A stretch of 64,000 nt of DNA from Paraperibacillus marinus (lineage in GTDB: Bacteria > Bacillota > Bacilli > Bacillales > DSM-1321): contig NZ_CP143542.1 of the NCBI RefSeq assembly GCF_046237605.1, positions 1,240,001 through 1,304,000 on the forward strand, written 5' to 3'. A program made the translations under genes and the position numbers. This document shows, piece after piece, positions 1 through 7,991 of the stretch. The notes beneath the pieces were generated by a model, which was given only the letters and a program-made list of their open reading frames with translations, did no database searches and was not told the origin of the DNA. Each line of letters starts with the position of its first letter. The stretch's first letter is position 1.

Positions 1-540
1 CCTGGATATATCAGAGCCCTTAAAGAAAAGGTCGGAGGCTCGCTTGCAGACAGAAGAATCCTTTTGATTGGCAGCGGAGGGGCCGCCAGGGGCATATTTT
101 TCACCCTTATGAAGGATGGTGTTCTCCAGACGGATATCGGCAACCGGACGCTTTCAAAGGCAGAGGCGCTTATTGAAGACTGTCCATATGGAAATGGGGA
201 GTCCAGGGCCCTGTCACTTGAAGAAGCCGGAACACGCTTGCGGGACTATGATATCATTATCCAGACGACGTCATCAGGAATGAGCCCGCTGACAGATGAG
301 GTACCCCTTCGTATTGATGGCGGACTTAAGGGCGGCGTTCTTGTAAGTGATATTATTTATAACCCGCTCGAGACGGAATTTCTGAAACAGGCCAGAAGCT
401 TTGGGGCCGCCGTCCAAAATGGAGTCGATATGTTTGTTTATCAGGCAGCACTTGCCTTTGAAATATGGACTGGCATATACCCCGATACTGAAGCAATGAG
501 GAATATTGTATTACGAAAGCTAGGAGGCAAACAATGCTGA
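1..540 (+). CDS. aroE: Shikimate dehydrogenase, 3' part only
   Basis: C-terminal part of shikimate dehydrogenase, which reduces 3-dehydroshikimate to shikimate with NADPH in aromatic amino acid synthesis. The frame is open from base 1, so the N-terminal substrate domain lies before the window and about 179 residues are visible. The NADP-binding Rossmann loop IGSGGAARG is at about residues 23-31. The family signatures DIIYNPLETEFL and NGVDMFVYQAALAFEIWTG follow near the C-terminus. The stop overlaps the start of yhbY by 7 bases, which suggests translational coupling in the aroE-yhbY-nadD operon known from Bacillus. The identification is firm and only the start is missing. Confidence 0.93.
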   Translation, partial: PGYIRALKEKVGGSLADRRILLIGSGGAARGIFFTLMKDGVLQTDIGNRTLSKAEALIEDCPYGNGESRALSLEEAGTRLRDYDIIIQTTSSGMSPLTDEVPLRIDGGLKGGVLVSDIIYNPLETEFLKQARSFGAAVQNGVDMFVYQAALAFEIWTGIYPDTEAMRNIVLRKLGGKQC

Positions 541-827
541 CAGGAAAACAAAAAAGATTTTTAAGGTCAAAAGCCCACCATCTGAACCCGATTTTCCAAG
601 TGGGTAAAGGCGGGGTAAATGAAAATATGGTGAAACAGATTGGTGAAGCGCTGGAGGCACGTGAGCTGATTAAAGTCAGCATCCTTCAAAACAGTGACGA
701 AGACAAGGACACTGCTGCACAGGAATTTGTCAAAGGAACCGGTGCTGAGCTGGTCCAGATTATCGGCAATACGATCGTCCTGTACAAAGAGTCGAAGGAA
801 AATAAGCAGCTTGAGCTGCCGCGCTGA
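534..827 (+). CDS. yhbY: YhbY-type (CRM domain) ribosome-associated RNA-binding protein
   Basis: A 97-residue single-domain CRM (CRS1/YhbY) RNA-binding protein, called YqeI in B. subtilis. The GxxG-type loop GKGGVNENM at residues 24-32 and the basic N-terminus MLTGKQKRFLRSKAHHL are typical. Family members bind pre-50S ribosomal particles, so a role in large-subunit assembly is inferred. It starts inside the last codons of aroE and ends one base before the nadD ATG, so it sits in a tightly packed operon with nadD, yqeK, rsfS and yqeM. Length is normal for the family. Confidence 0.93.
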   Translation: MLTGKQKRFLRSKAHHLNPIFQVGKGGVNENMVKQIGEALEARELIKVSILQNSDEDKDTAAQEFVKGTGAELVQIIGNTIVLYKESKENKQLELPR

Positions 828-828
828 C

Positions 829-1398
829 ATGAAAAAAGTAGGGATACTCGGAGGAACTTTCGACCCGCCGCATATCGGCCATCTGATCGTGGCAAACGAG
901 GTACGAGAGGCACTTGAGCTGGATGAAGTCAGGCTGATGCCTAATTCAGTGCCGCCACACAAAAAGAAAAATGGTCAGGCTGCGGCAGATGACCGGCTTG
1001 AAATGGTCAGGCTTGCGGTTAAAACAAATCCTGGTTTATCGGCAGAAGGCATCGAACTCAACCGGGAAGGTTTGTCCTATACCTATGATACGATAGCAGA
1101 ATTGAAAGAACTTGAGCCAGACAGTGCTTTTTATTTCATAATCGGTGCCGATATGATAGAGTATCTGCCGAAATGGCATAAGATAGATGAACTTGTAAAG
1201 CTTGTGCAGTTTGCGGGAGTGAGGCGCCCCAATCATAGTATTGAAACTCCTTATCCTGTAAAAATGGTAGAGATGCCGCAGATTGAACTTTCTTCTTCCA
1301 TAATCAGGGAACGGATCAAAGAAGGCAGGCCGATTCGTTACCTGGTTACGGAGGAAGTGCGTTCATATATTGAGGTGAATGGATTATATGGATCGTAA
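829..1398 (+). CDS. nadD: Nicotinate-nucleotide adenylyltransferase
   Basis: This 189-residue enzyme transfers AMP from ATP to nicotinate mononucleotide to make deamido-NAD, an essential step of NAD synthesis. The nucleotidyltransferase signature GGTFDPPHIGHL lies at residues 8-19, with the two catalytic histidines at 15 and 18. The second family motif SSSIIRERI is near the C-terminus. The open frame extends 45 codons upstream into yhbY, but ATG 829 directly follows the yhbY stop and begins the conserved MKKVGILGGTF, so the shorter form is chosen. Its end overlaps the yqeK start. Confidence 0.95.
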   Translation: MKKVGILGGTFDPPHIGHLIVANEVREALELDEVRLMPNSVPPHKKKNGQAAADDRLEMVRLAVKTNPGLSAEGIELNREGLSYTYDTIAELKELEPDSAFYFIIGADMIEYLPKWHKIDELVKLVQFAGVRRPNHSIETPYPVKMVEMPQIELSSSIIRERIKEGRPIRYLVTEEVRSYIEVNGLYGS

Positions 1399-1972
1399 AA
1401 CAGCTTTGCAGCTGGTTGAAAATCAGATTACGGCGGCAAGATATAAGCATACCCTTGGAGTGGCAGACACAGCTGTAAGGCTGGCGGCACAATACGGAGC
1501 AGATCCCAGGAAAGCTGAACTGGCTGCTATATTCCATGATTATGCCAAGTTCCGCCCTAAAGAGGAAATGAAAAATATCCTGGTAAATGAGAATATGGAT
1601 CCAGAGCTCCTGCTGTATCATCCTGAACTATGGCATGCGCCCGTTGGTGCTTATCTTGTGATGGAAGAAGCGGGAATTCAGGATCCGGAAATCCTCGATG
1701 CTATTAAGTTTCACACTTCCGGAAGGGCTGGGATGAGCTTGCTTGATAAGATCATTTACCTGGCGGACTATATCGAGCCCGGCCGTGACTTTCCCGGAGT
1801 AAATGAAGTAAGGAAGACAGCCGAAAGGGATCTGGATAGTGCTGTGATTGAAGCTATGCGGAATACCATCATGTTTCTGCTAACGAAAAATCAGCCGATA
1901 TTTCCTGAAACATTTGAAGCGTACAATTATTTAATTATGAACAAGGAGGATTCTGCTTATGACAGAGCGTGA
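1388..1972 (+). CDS. yqeK: HD-domain hydrolase YqeK (Ap4A hydrolase)
   Basis: A 194-residue HD-superfamily metal-dependent phosphohydrolase. Visible metal ligands are the His of HTLGVADTA, the His-Asp of FHDYAK, the His of WHAPVG, and DKIIYLADYIEPGR with KFHTSGR before it. YqeK family members cleave diadenosine tetraphosphate symmetrically to ADP. ATG 1388 was chosen over ATG 1379 because GAGGTGA at 1372-1378 touches the earlier ATG but lies about 9 bases before the later one. It overlaps nadD and rsfS in the same operon. Confidence 0.9.
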   Translation: MDRKTALQLVENQITAARYKHTLGVADTAVRLAAQYGADPRKAELAAIFHDYAKFRPKEEMKNILVNENMDPELLLYHPELWHAPVGAYLVMEEAGIQDPEILDAIKFHTSGRAGMSLLDKIIYLADYIEPGRDFPGVNEVRKTAERDLDSAVIEAMRNTIMFLLTKNQPIFPETFEAYNYLIMNKEDSAYDRA

Positions 1973-2315
1973 GTTATTGATAACCGCAGTAAAAGCAGCT
2001 GACGATAAAAGGGCAGAAGACATTATCGTCTTAAATATGAAGGGTATCTCGCTTGTGGCCGACTATTTCCTGATCTGCCACGGCGGTTCTGATAAACAAG
2101 TCCAGGCGATTGCCAGGGAACTTCGTGAAAAAGCGGAAGAGAGCGGATATACGGTCAGAAGGATGGAAGGCTTCGATGAGGCGAAGTGGATATTGGTCGA
2201 TATGGGGGATGTGATCGCCCATGTTTTCCATCGGGAAGAACGCGGCTATTACAATCTTGAGCGCCTCTGGGGCGATGCTCCCCGGGAAGATATCGAGAGC
2301 GAGCTTTCACAATGA
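1959..2315 (+). CDS. rsfS: Ribosomal silencing factor RsfS
   Basis: A 118-residue DUF143-family protein (YqeL in B. subtilis). RsfS binds ribosomal protein uL14 on the 50S subunit and blocks subunit joining when nutrients are scarce. The conserved core is visible as VADYFLICHGGSDKQVQAIA and, further on, VHVFHREERGYYNLERLW-like residues near 90-108. It overlaps yqeK upstream by 14 bases and yqeM downstream by 4, and an AAGGAGG-type ribosome binding site lies inside yqeK at about 1944-1949. The conserved nadD-yqeK-rsfS order supports the call. Confidence 0.94.
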   Translation: MTERELLITAVKAADDKRAEDIIVLNMKGISLVADYFLICHGGSDKQVQAIARELREKAEESGYTVRRMEGFDEAKWILVDMGDVIAHVFHREERGYYNLERLWGDAPREDIESELSQ

Positions 2316-3058
2316 GCTATGGGCAGTTTGCCTATTTATATGATGAGCTGATGAAGGATGTCCCGTATTCAAAATGGGTGGATTTCCTTAGGGACAGGAT
2401 GGATCGCTATCATGTAAAGGGGCAAAAAGTCCTTGACCTTGCCTGCGGGACAGGGGAAATTTCCATCAGGCTTGCAGAAGAAGGGTACCGGGTAACTGGT
2501 GTAGATTTATCAGATGAGATGCTGTCCGTCGCGAGTGGAAAGGCGTCCGGGAAAAACCTGGATATTCCATTCTTCCAGCAGGATATGTCCAAGCTTGAGG
2601 GGCTTGGACGTTTTCATGCGGCTGTCATTTTCTGTGATTCGCTGAATTATCTGAAGGAGCCTGAAGATGTAAGGGCTGCTTTCCGTTCCGTCCATGAACA
2701 TCTCGAACCGGAAGGCATTTTTATGTTTGATGTACATTCCATATACAAGCTTGAGCATATCTTTTATAATGCTGCCTTCACTCATGATGAAGAAGACATT
2801 TCTTATATCTGGAACAGCTTTGAAGGAGCAGAACCTTACAGTGTTGATCATGAGCTCAGTTTTTTTGTGCTGGATCCTTCGACAGGTCAATATGACAGGT
2901 TTGATGAGCATCATTATCAAAGGACTTATCCTGAAAAAACATACTTGGACTGGCTGGAGAAGCTGGGATTTGAACTGTTGGAAACGATATATGATCTTGA
3001 TGAAAATAAAGATGCGGAGGAAGCGGAGCGTATCTTATTTATCGCCAGGAAGAAATAG
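2312..3058 (+). CDS. yqeM: SAM-dependent methyltransferase YqeM
   Basis: A 248-residue class I methyltransferase. The SAM-binding motif I VLDLACGTGEIS is at about residues 40-51, followed by the acidic motif GVDLSDEML. The substrate is not known from sequence; the Bacillus orthologue sits in the same place after rsfS. The start overlaps the rsfS stop (ATGA), indicating coupling. The gene is the last of the operon and a strong terminator follows 5 bases after the stop. The target molecule cannot be deduced here. Confidence 0.88.
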   Translation: MSYGQFAYLYDELMKDVPYSKWVDFLRDRMDRYHVKGQKVLDLACGTGEISIRLAEEGYRVTGVDLSDEMLSVASGKASGKNLDIPFFQQDMSKLEGLGRFHAAVIFCDSLNYLKEPEDVRAAFRSVHEHLEPEGIFMFDVHSIYKLEHIFYNAAFTHDEEDISYIWNSFEGAEPYSVDHELSFFVLDPSTGQYDRFDEHHYQRTYPEKTYLDWLEKLGFELLETIYDLDENKDAEEAERILFIARKK

Positions 3059-3063
3059 AAATG

Positions 3064-3097
3064 GGCCGCTGATTATGAATCAGGCGGCCTTTTTTTA
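3064..3097 (+). terminator. Rho-independent terminator after yqeM
   Basis: Inverted repeat GGCCGCTGATT / AATCAGGCGGCC (one bulged G) at 3064-3089 with a 3-base loop, followed by eight T residues. It closes the aroE-yqeM operon. Confidence 0.9.
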
Positions 3098-3130
3098 TTT
3101 TGCAGCAGGAAACTTCAGAATGCCGGCGAA

Positions 3131-3964
3131 TTATTGAGAATAGGGGAGCTTATACTGCTCTTCGGTCTTCTCCAGCTCATGGCTGAACTTTCTGTGGGTA
3201 GCTTCAAACAAGTGAATAAAAACATCCCCCAGCTCTTTTTCCATCACATTTATACCTTCTCCGGTTATTCCCCCCTTGACACACACCTTCTCCTCCAGTG
3301 CAGGCAGGCTGTAAAAGCCCTTTTTCAATAAGTCGCCGAGACCTATAAGCATATTCTCTGTCAGAATCGTCGCCGTTTCTTTATCGATGGTGGATACCGA
3401 ACATGCCCCTTCAATGAATCTCCTTGCCAGATAGCTGAAAAATGCAGGACCGCAGCTGACAATGTCAGAAGCTGCCCGTGTGACTTCATTCGGGATGGCT
3501 ATCGGCATTGAGATCCGGCCAGCCAGGGAAAGAATGGTTTCCTTCCAAGCCGTCTCGCATTGTACACCAAAGCTGACTAAAGAAACCCCGGAAAGTGCCC
3601 GGTTTGTAATGCTTGGGATAAGCCTGGCACAGGAACAGTCCAGAACGGATTCCAGCTGAGCAGGCGAAATGGGGCTCGTAATCGAAACCACACATTTTTC
3701 GCTCCCGAGCTGCGGCTTGATTCTCAAGAGTACATCGTGTATATCCAGGGGCTTGACGCAGATAAAAATCAGTTCCGCCCTCCTGGCAGTGCTCTCCCCG
3801 CTTTCTTCGATGGCTATTCCCGGGAACCTTTCCTGAAGCGAGGCAGCTTTTGCCCTCGTCCGGTTCGTGATGACAAAATCCTCTGGCCGACAGGCGCCGG
3901 CCGCCAGCAGTGACTCAATTAAAATCGTCCCCATATTCCCAGTACCGATAACTCCTATTTTCAT
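3131..3964 (-). CDS. comER: ComER, pyrroline-5-carboxylate reductase-like protein
   Basis: A 277-residue member of the ProC family. The N-terminal NAD(P)-binding motif GVIGTGNMGTILIES lies at residues 4-18, and the family C-terminal region around GGITGEGINVMEKEL is present. In B. subtilis comER lies in this position, transcribed away from comEA. Its role is unclear and it is not needed for competence there; links to sporulation and biofilm control have been reported in the family. Whether it has reductase activity cannot be seen. The ATG is preceded on the minus strand by GGAAGGTGG, a good ribosome binding site. Confidence 0.88.
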   Translation of the reverse strand: MKIGVIGTGNMGTILIESLLAAGACRPEDFVITNRTRAKAASLQERFPGIAIEESGESTARRAELIFICVKPLDIHDVLLRIKPQLGSEKCVVSITSPISPAQLESVLDCSCARLIPSITNRALSGVSLVSFGVQCETAWKETILSLAGRISMPIAIPNEVTRAASDIVSCGPAFFSYLARRFIEGACSVSTIDKETATILTENMLIGLGDLLKKGFYSLPALEEKVCVKGGITGEGINVMEKELGDVFIHLFEATHRKFSHELEKTEEQYKLPYSQ

Positions 3965-4054
3965 TATTTAAACCACCTTCCCGCCTTTTGCATGTCATAA
4001 AAATGGTATGTTAATAAAACCGGCTGTATGCCATCTATCATGGAGGTATCCAAA

Positions 4055-4666
4055 TTGGAAAAGTTTCTGGTTTATAAAAAGCCGGCCCTCATTGCCGGTG
4101 GGATCCTGCTGTTCGTATTATTTTTATTTGTTTATTTAAAACCAGATCAAGCAGCCGAGCCTGTCCCCTTAATCATGGGAGAGAAAGAACAGACTGAGTC
4201 TGGCAGAGAAAAAGCTGAAGCGGCAGAAAAGAAAATCATATTGGCCGATGTCAAAGGTGCCGTAAGAAAACCTGGGGTATACGAGGCACAGCCGGGAGAG
4301 CGGGTAGTCAATCTCATTGAAAAAGCAGGAGGCTTTAAGGAGAAAGCTGATCAGAATCAAGTCAACCTTGCACAAGAAGTATCTGATCAAATGGTCATTT
4401 TTGTTCCCGAAATTGGAAGTGCACCAGCTGCCATGCCAGGTGCTGCAGGCGGATCTGTTCCGGGAGGGGATGAAAAAGTGAATATTAATACGGCTGATGA
4501 GGCTGAGTTATTGACACTGACCGGCATCGGGCCTTCAAAGGCTGCCGCCATCATTGAATACAGGACGAAGGAAGGAGGGTTTAAGAAACCGGAAGACTTA
4601 AAAAATATAAGCGGCATTGGGGAAAAAACGTTTGAGAAGCTGAAAGAGAGCATTAAAGTGCAATAA
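4055..4666 (+). CDS. comEA: Competence DNA receptor ComEA
   Basis: Membrane-anchored double-strand DNA-binding protein for transformation. From a TTG start at 4055 it has 203 residues. One transmembrane helix (about residues 9-27) is followed by a charged linker, then an SLBB-type domain (ILADVKGAVRKPGVYEA, about 64-80) and a C-terminal helix-hairpin-helix DNA-binding domain (NINTADEAELLTLTGIGPSK and GIGEKTFEKL). The TTG is preferred over the upstream ATG 4028 because GGAGGT at 4042-4047 lies 7 bases before it and the B. subtilis protein is of similar length. It starts the comE operon. Confidence 0.92.
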   Translation: MEKFLVYKKPALIAGGILLFVLFLFVYLKPDQAAEPVPLIMGEKEQTESGREKAEAAEKKIILADVKGAVRKPGVYEAQPGERVVNLIEKAGGFKEKADQNQVNLAQEVSDQMVIFVPEIGSAPAAMPGAAGGSVPGGDEKVNINTADEAELLTLTGIGPSKAAAIIEYRTKEGGFKKPEDLKNISGIGEKTFEKLKESIKVQ

Positions 4667-4725
4667 GTGTATGGAAGATGTAAACTGTTTGAAGAAGAAT
4701 CTTAATATGCTTGGAGGCAGACTAA

Positions 4726-5139
4726 ATGACGAGGAAGAGCTGGGATGAGTATTTCTTAGACATTGCTGATGTAGTTTCTACACGTTCTACATGCCAGCGC
4801 CTAAAGGTAGGCTGTGTGATCGTAAAAGATAAACATATTGTATCAACCGGTTATAATGGTTCCATCCATGGCCATGAGCATTGTGAGGAAGCCGGCTGCC
4901 TGAAGGATGATAATGGCCGGTGCATCAGATGCGTACATGCAGAAGAGAATGCGGTGCTTCATGCAAAGCGTGATGATCTAAAAGGAGCGACTGCGTACAT
5001 AACCCATGAATCCTGTGAGAAGTGCTCTAAGACGCTTGCTCAATCAGGGATAGCAAGAATCGTATATAGATATGCCTACCCGAATAAGTGGAACAGTTAT
5101 TTTTTGAAGGATATCGAGGTTACCCACTTTGGTGCTTGA
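4726..5139 (+). CDS. comEB: ComEB, deoxycytidylate deaminase family, short form
   Basis: Zinc-dependent cytidine/deoxycytidylate deaminase family protein of 137 residues. Zinc-site residues are H71 and E73 (CVHAEENA) and C97/C100 (HESCEKC). The family normally has PCxxC, whereas here Ser96 replaces the proline. The remembered B. subtilis ComEB is about 189 residues, so this copy lacks roughly 50 C-terminal residues while keeping the whole catalytic core. dCMP deaminase makes dUMP for thymidylate synthesis; ComEB is not essential for competence despite its operon. The next gene, comEC, begins 26 bases downstream. Confidence 0.88.
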   Translation: MTRKSWDEYFLDIADVVSTRSTCQRLKVGCVIVKDKHIVSTGYNGSIHGHEHCEEAGCLKDDNGRCIRCVHAEENAVLHAKRDDLKGATAYITHESCEKCSKTLAQSGIARIVYRYAYPNKWNSYFLKDIEVTHFGA

Positions 5140-5165
5140 AAATCCTTGGATGGGCAGGGATTGAC

Positions 5166-7445
5166 ATGAATCTGATTTTATCAGCCCTGACTGCAGCAGC
5201 AGCAGGCGGGGCCTGGTCATTGGCAGGCTGGAAGGCGGCATGCTGCGGAGCCGCCTATCTATCCTTTTTATTTTGGAAGGGAACGTGGAAAACAGCAGCC
5301 ATCCAAACCGGAATATTTATTTTATTCACCATGAATTATTTGGTTCAGGACAGCTTGAATAAGAGCAGCCTGGATCCTGCCGGCCAAACATTCGTCCTCA
5401 TTTTCTCCGAAACACCCTTCATTGATGGAAATTCTTTCACAACAGCGGCCCGCATAAAAAGCGGCGAATCAGTAATTGTAAAAAAACGGCTCCAAACCCT
5501 TTTGGAGAAGAAAGGGATGGAGGAGTCATACGTGATCGGCATGGAATGCACGGTGTCCGGCCGGCTGGAAAAGCCCGATCCCGCCCGGAATCCCCATTCC
5601 TTCGACTATCAGAAGTATCTGAGTCATCATGGCATCCACTGGATATTGAAAGTCCAGGAATTTCAGTCATGCGCCCGAAAAAGTCAGGGTTTAACTGACA
5701 GGATCAGTCAGGCGCGCTATGAAGGCATACGTTTAGTGCAGAAGCATTTCAGCAGGGAAGGATCAGGGATTGCGGCTGCCCTGTTATTCGGGGAAGACCG
5801 CTTGATCCATGAAGAAACCACGAATCTCTACAGGAAGCTTGGCATTGTCCACCTTCTTTCTATTTCAGGCCTTCACGTCGCCCTGCTTACCGGTGCCCTG
5901 TTCATTGGAGGAATAAGGGCGGGTCTGACAAGGAATCAAATGAGTATAATCCTGATAATTCTCCTCCCGGTGTATGCAGTCATGACTGGAATGTCCCCGC
6001 CTGTAGTAAGAGCGTGCGGGATGGCTGGTTTATTTTTTCTGGCAAGATTACTCGGATTTCATCTATCCGGAATGCACACCCTGTCACTGGCTTTTCTTGC
6101 TATGCTCGCCCTTCAGCCCTTCAGCCTTTTTGATGCAGGTTTTCAGCTCTCCTTTACTGTGACGGCTGCCCTGCTGCTCTCCGTTAATATCCTCTCTCAT
6201 GGACAACACGTGCTGAAAGCTTCATTCCTCATCAGCCTCATCAGCCTTTTGAGTTCAGTCCCTATTATGCTCCATCATTTTTATGAAGTATCCATAGCCG
6301 GTTTATGGATGAATCTTTTATTTGTGCCCCTATTCTCATTTGTGGCACTTCCGCTGTCCATAGCAGCCTTTTCTGCATTCCTCATTTATCCAGCGCTGTC
6401 AGGGGGATTCATCTTCCTGTTTGACCAGCTCATTGAATGGATGAATATTGTACTGGAAAAAGCGTCCGCTTTCCCGCTGGCGGCTGCCTTGATTGGAAAG
6501 CCGGCTGGTATCGTAATTTCCATCCTCAGTCTTTTGATCTTCTTGGTGTTCAATTATTGGGACCAGAAGAAGGTTCAAAAAGTGAAAAGGGCTTTGGTCC
6601 TGTTATTTCTTCTTTTAGGTTTCCAATATTTTAGTGAGTATTTTAATCCTTATGGAAAGATTGTTTTTCTGGATGTAGGCCAGGGAGATTCTATCTTTAT
6701 CCGGCTCCCGATGGGCAGAGGAACTTATTTGATTGATACCGGCGGACAAATGACTTTCAGTGAGGAAAAATGGGTGGAAAAGGTCAGGAAGTTTGATCCA
6801 GGAAAAGATATTGTGGTCCCTTTTTTAAAAGCTGAAGGAATTACAAGCCTGGATAAACTGATTCTTACACATCCCGATCAGGATCATATCGGAGGTGCGG
6901 CAGCGGTTCTAAAGGAGATAAAAGTGAGGCAGCTCATGATCACGGGCGGTGCTGCGGAAGGTTATGAGGAGCTGCTGAAGGATTTCCCGCGGATCAATAC
7001 AATTGCTGTCAATGAAGGATTTAGATGGACGGAGGGCAGGGACCAATTCCATATTGTCAGCGCAAGCGGCGAAGAGGGGAACACGAATGAAGCTTCCATC
7101 GTTATTTATGCTGTTATTGGAGGGAAAAGATGGCTGTTCACCGGCGACTTGGGAAAAAGCGGGGAAGAGGGATTGCTGAGGCGTTATCCTTCCATACGGG
7201 CGGATGTTTTAAAGGCGGGCCATCATGGAAGCAGGCATTCATCTGCACCCCTGTTCATAGAGAAATTGGATGCTGATGTTTCCATTCTGTCTTCAGGACG
7301 AAATAACCGGTACGGGCACCCGCACCAGGAAGTGCTGGATATTCTAAACAGGGAAAACATGGTCATTCTCCGAACGGATACCCATGGAGCCATTTCATAT
7401 AAATTTTTTAGGGGGAAGGGCACCTTTTCAGTTATGCTGCCATAA
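5166..7445 (+). CDS. comEC: Competence DNA channel ComEC/Rec2
   Basis: Polytopic membrane protein that carries single-stranded DNA into the cytoplasm during transformation. From ATG 5166 it has 759 residues: N-terminal helices and an OB-like DUF4131 region, then the Competence domain (LLFGEDRLIHEETTNLYRKL and VHLLSISGLHVALLTG), multiple membrane helices, and a C-terminal metallo-beta-lactamase-like domain (FLDVGQGDS, LTHPDQDHIGG, ADVLKAGHHGS) that may act as a nuclease. The frame is open back to GTG 5088 inside comEB, but AGGGA at 5156-5160 fits ATG 5166. The gene appears intact. Confidence 0.92.
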   Translation: MNLILSALTAAAAGGAWSLAGWKAACCGAAYLSFLFWKGTWKTAAIQTGIFILFTMNYLVQDSLNKSSLDPAGQTFVLIFSETPFIDGNSFTTAARIKSGESVIVKKRLQTLLEKKGMEESYVIGMECTVSGRLEKPDPARNPHSFDYQKYLSHHGIHWILKVQEFQSCARKSQGLTDRISQARYEGIRLVQKHFSREGSGIAAALLFGEDRLIHEETTNLYRKLGIVHLLSISGLHVALLTGALFIGGIRAGLTRNQMSIILIILLPVYAVMTGMSPPVVRACGMAGLFFLARLLGFHLSGMHTLSLAFLAMLALQPFSLFDAGFQLSFTVTAALLLSVNILSHGQHVLKASFLISLISLLSSVPIMLHHFYEVSIAGLWMNLLFVPLFSFVALPLSIAAFSAFLIYPALSGGFIFLFDQLIEWMNIVLEKASAFPLAAALIGKPAGIVISILSLLIFLVFNYWDQKKVQKVKRALVLLFLLLGFQYFSEYFNPYGKIVFLDVGQGDSIFIRLPMGRGTYLIDTGGQMTFSEEKWVEKVRKFDPGKDIVVPFLKAEGITSLDKLILTHPDQDHIGGAAAVLKEIKVRQLMITGGAAEGYEELLKDFPRINTIAVNEGFRWTEGRDQFHIVSASGEEGNTNEASIVIYAVIGGKRWLFTGDLGKSGEEGLLRRYPSIRADVLKAGHHGSRHSSAPLFIEKLDADVSILSSGRNNRYGHPHQEVLDILNRENMVILRTDTHGAISYKFFRGKGTFSVMLP

Positions 7446-7471
7446 ACTAGCAGGGAAATGAAGAGACGAAA

Positions 7472-7500
7472 AGAGACTGCCCCAATGCGGGCAGTCCCTA
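7472..7500. terminator. Hairpin between convergent comEC and yqzM
   Basis: Stem GACTGCCC (7473-7480) / GGGCAGTC (7489-7496) lies between the convergent 3' ends of comEC (+) and yqzM (-). Neither side has a long T run. On the minus strand the stem is followed by CTCTTTTCG. It is a weak candidate shared terminator. Confidence 0.45.
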
Positions 7501-7539
7501 AGCGTAATAAAACGTTCTCATTTTTAAGCGCGGCAAGGA

Positions 7540-7671
7540 TTAACCAACAAATTTAAAAACGGTAGCAATGATAAACATGATTGCGAAAAATCCGAAAGAT
7601 ACAGCGAATCCGACACCAGAATCGACCGCATCATTGCGCTTGCTTGTAATATTCTTTTCAAACTCGTTCAT
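7540..7671 (-). CDS. yqzM: YqzM family small membrane protein
   Basis: A 43-residue protein with a charged N-terminus (MNEFEKNITSKRNDAVDSG) and one hydrophobic helix (about residues 22-42). It is nearly the same as the YqzM protein found downstream of comEC in B. subtilis, where it also runs on the opposite strand. Function is unknown. The frame is open much further upstream, but AGGAGGGG lies 5 bases before the codon at 7671, which decides the start. The signal looks like real coding sequence despite its size. Confidence 0.9.
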   Translation of the reverse strand: MNEFEKNITSKRNDAVDSGVGFAVSFGFFAIMFIIATVFKFVG

Positions 7672-7991
7672 TTCTACCCCTCCTGTTCCAATAATTAGTA
7701 TAAGCGATGTTATACAAAAAATCCACAAGACCCTTTTCCTATACTGACAAGAGTTGTCACAAATATTTAGAAAGCCGGGGGCAAAGATAGTAGTATAGAG
7801 AATCCCGCACTGCCAAGTGGCGGCCGCATCCAGATCCCGCATGAACAAAGGTTTCCTAGGCGCTTATGTCCATGCGTTCATATAAAAAGGGAATTGGCCC
7901 CGGCTGATTCCCCCTTAAGCTTGTCAAAACAGGAAAGCCAATATACCATATAGAGTATGTTCATTTATTTACATAATCGGGGCGGATAAAA
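7672..7991 (+). promoter_or_regulatory. Intergenic region with probable holA promoter
   Basis: This 320-base gap separates divergent yqzM and holA. A plausible sigma-A promoter for holA is TTGTCA (7921-7926), a 17-base spacer and TACCAT (7944-7949), about 40 bases before the holA start. A GGGGCGGA ribosome binding site lies at 7979-7986. I see no gene, repeat or stable hairpin in the rest, and no clear promoter for yqzM. Confidence 0.5.

Noticed and set aside
3965..4054. ComK box in the comER-comEA gap
   Set aside because: I looked for paired AAAA-N5-TTTT motifs. Only TTTT-N9-AAAA-like sequence is present, which does not fit.
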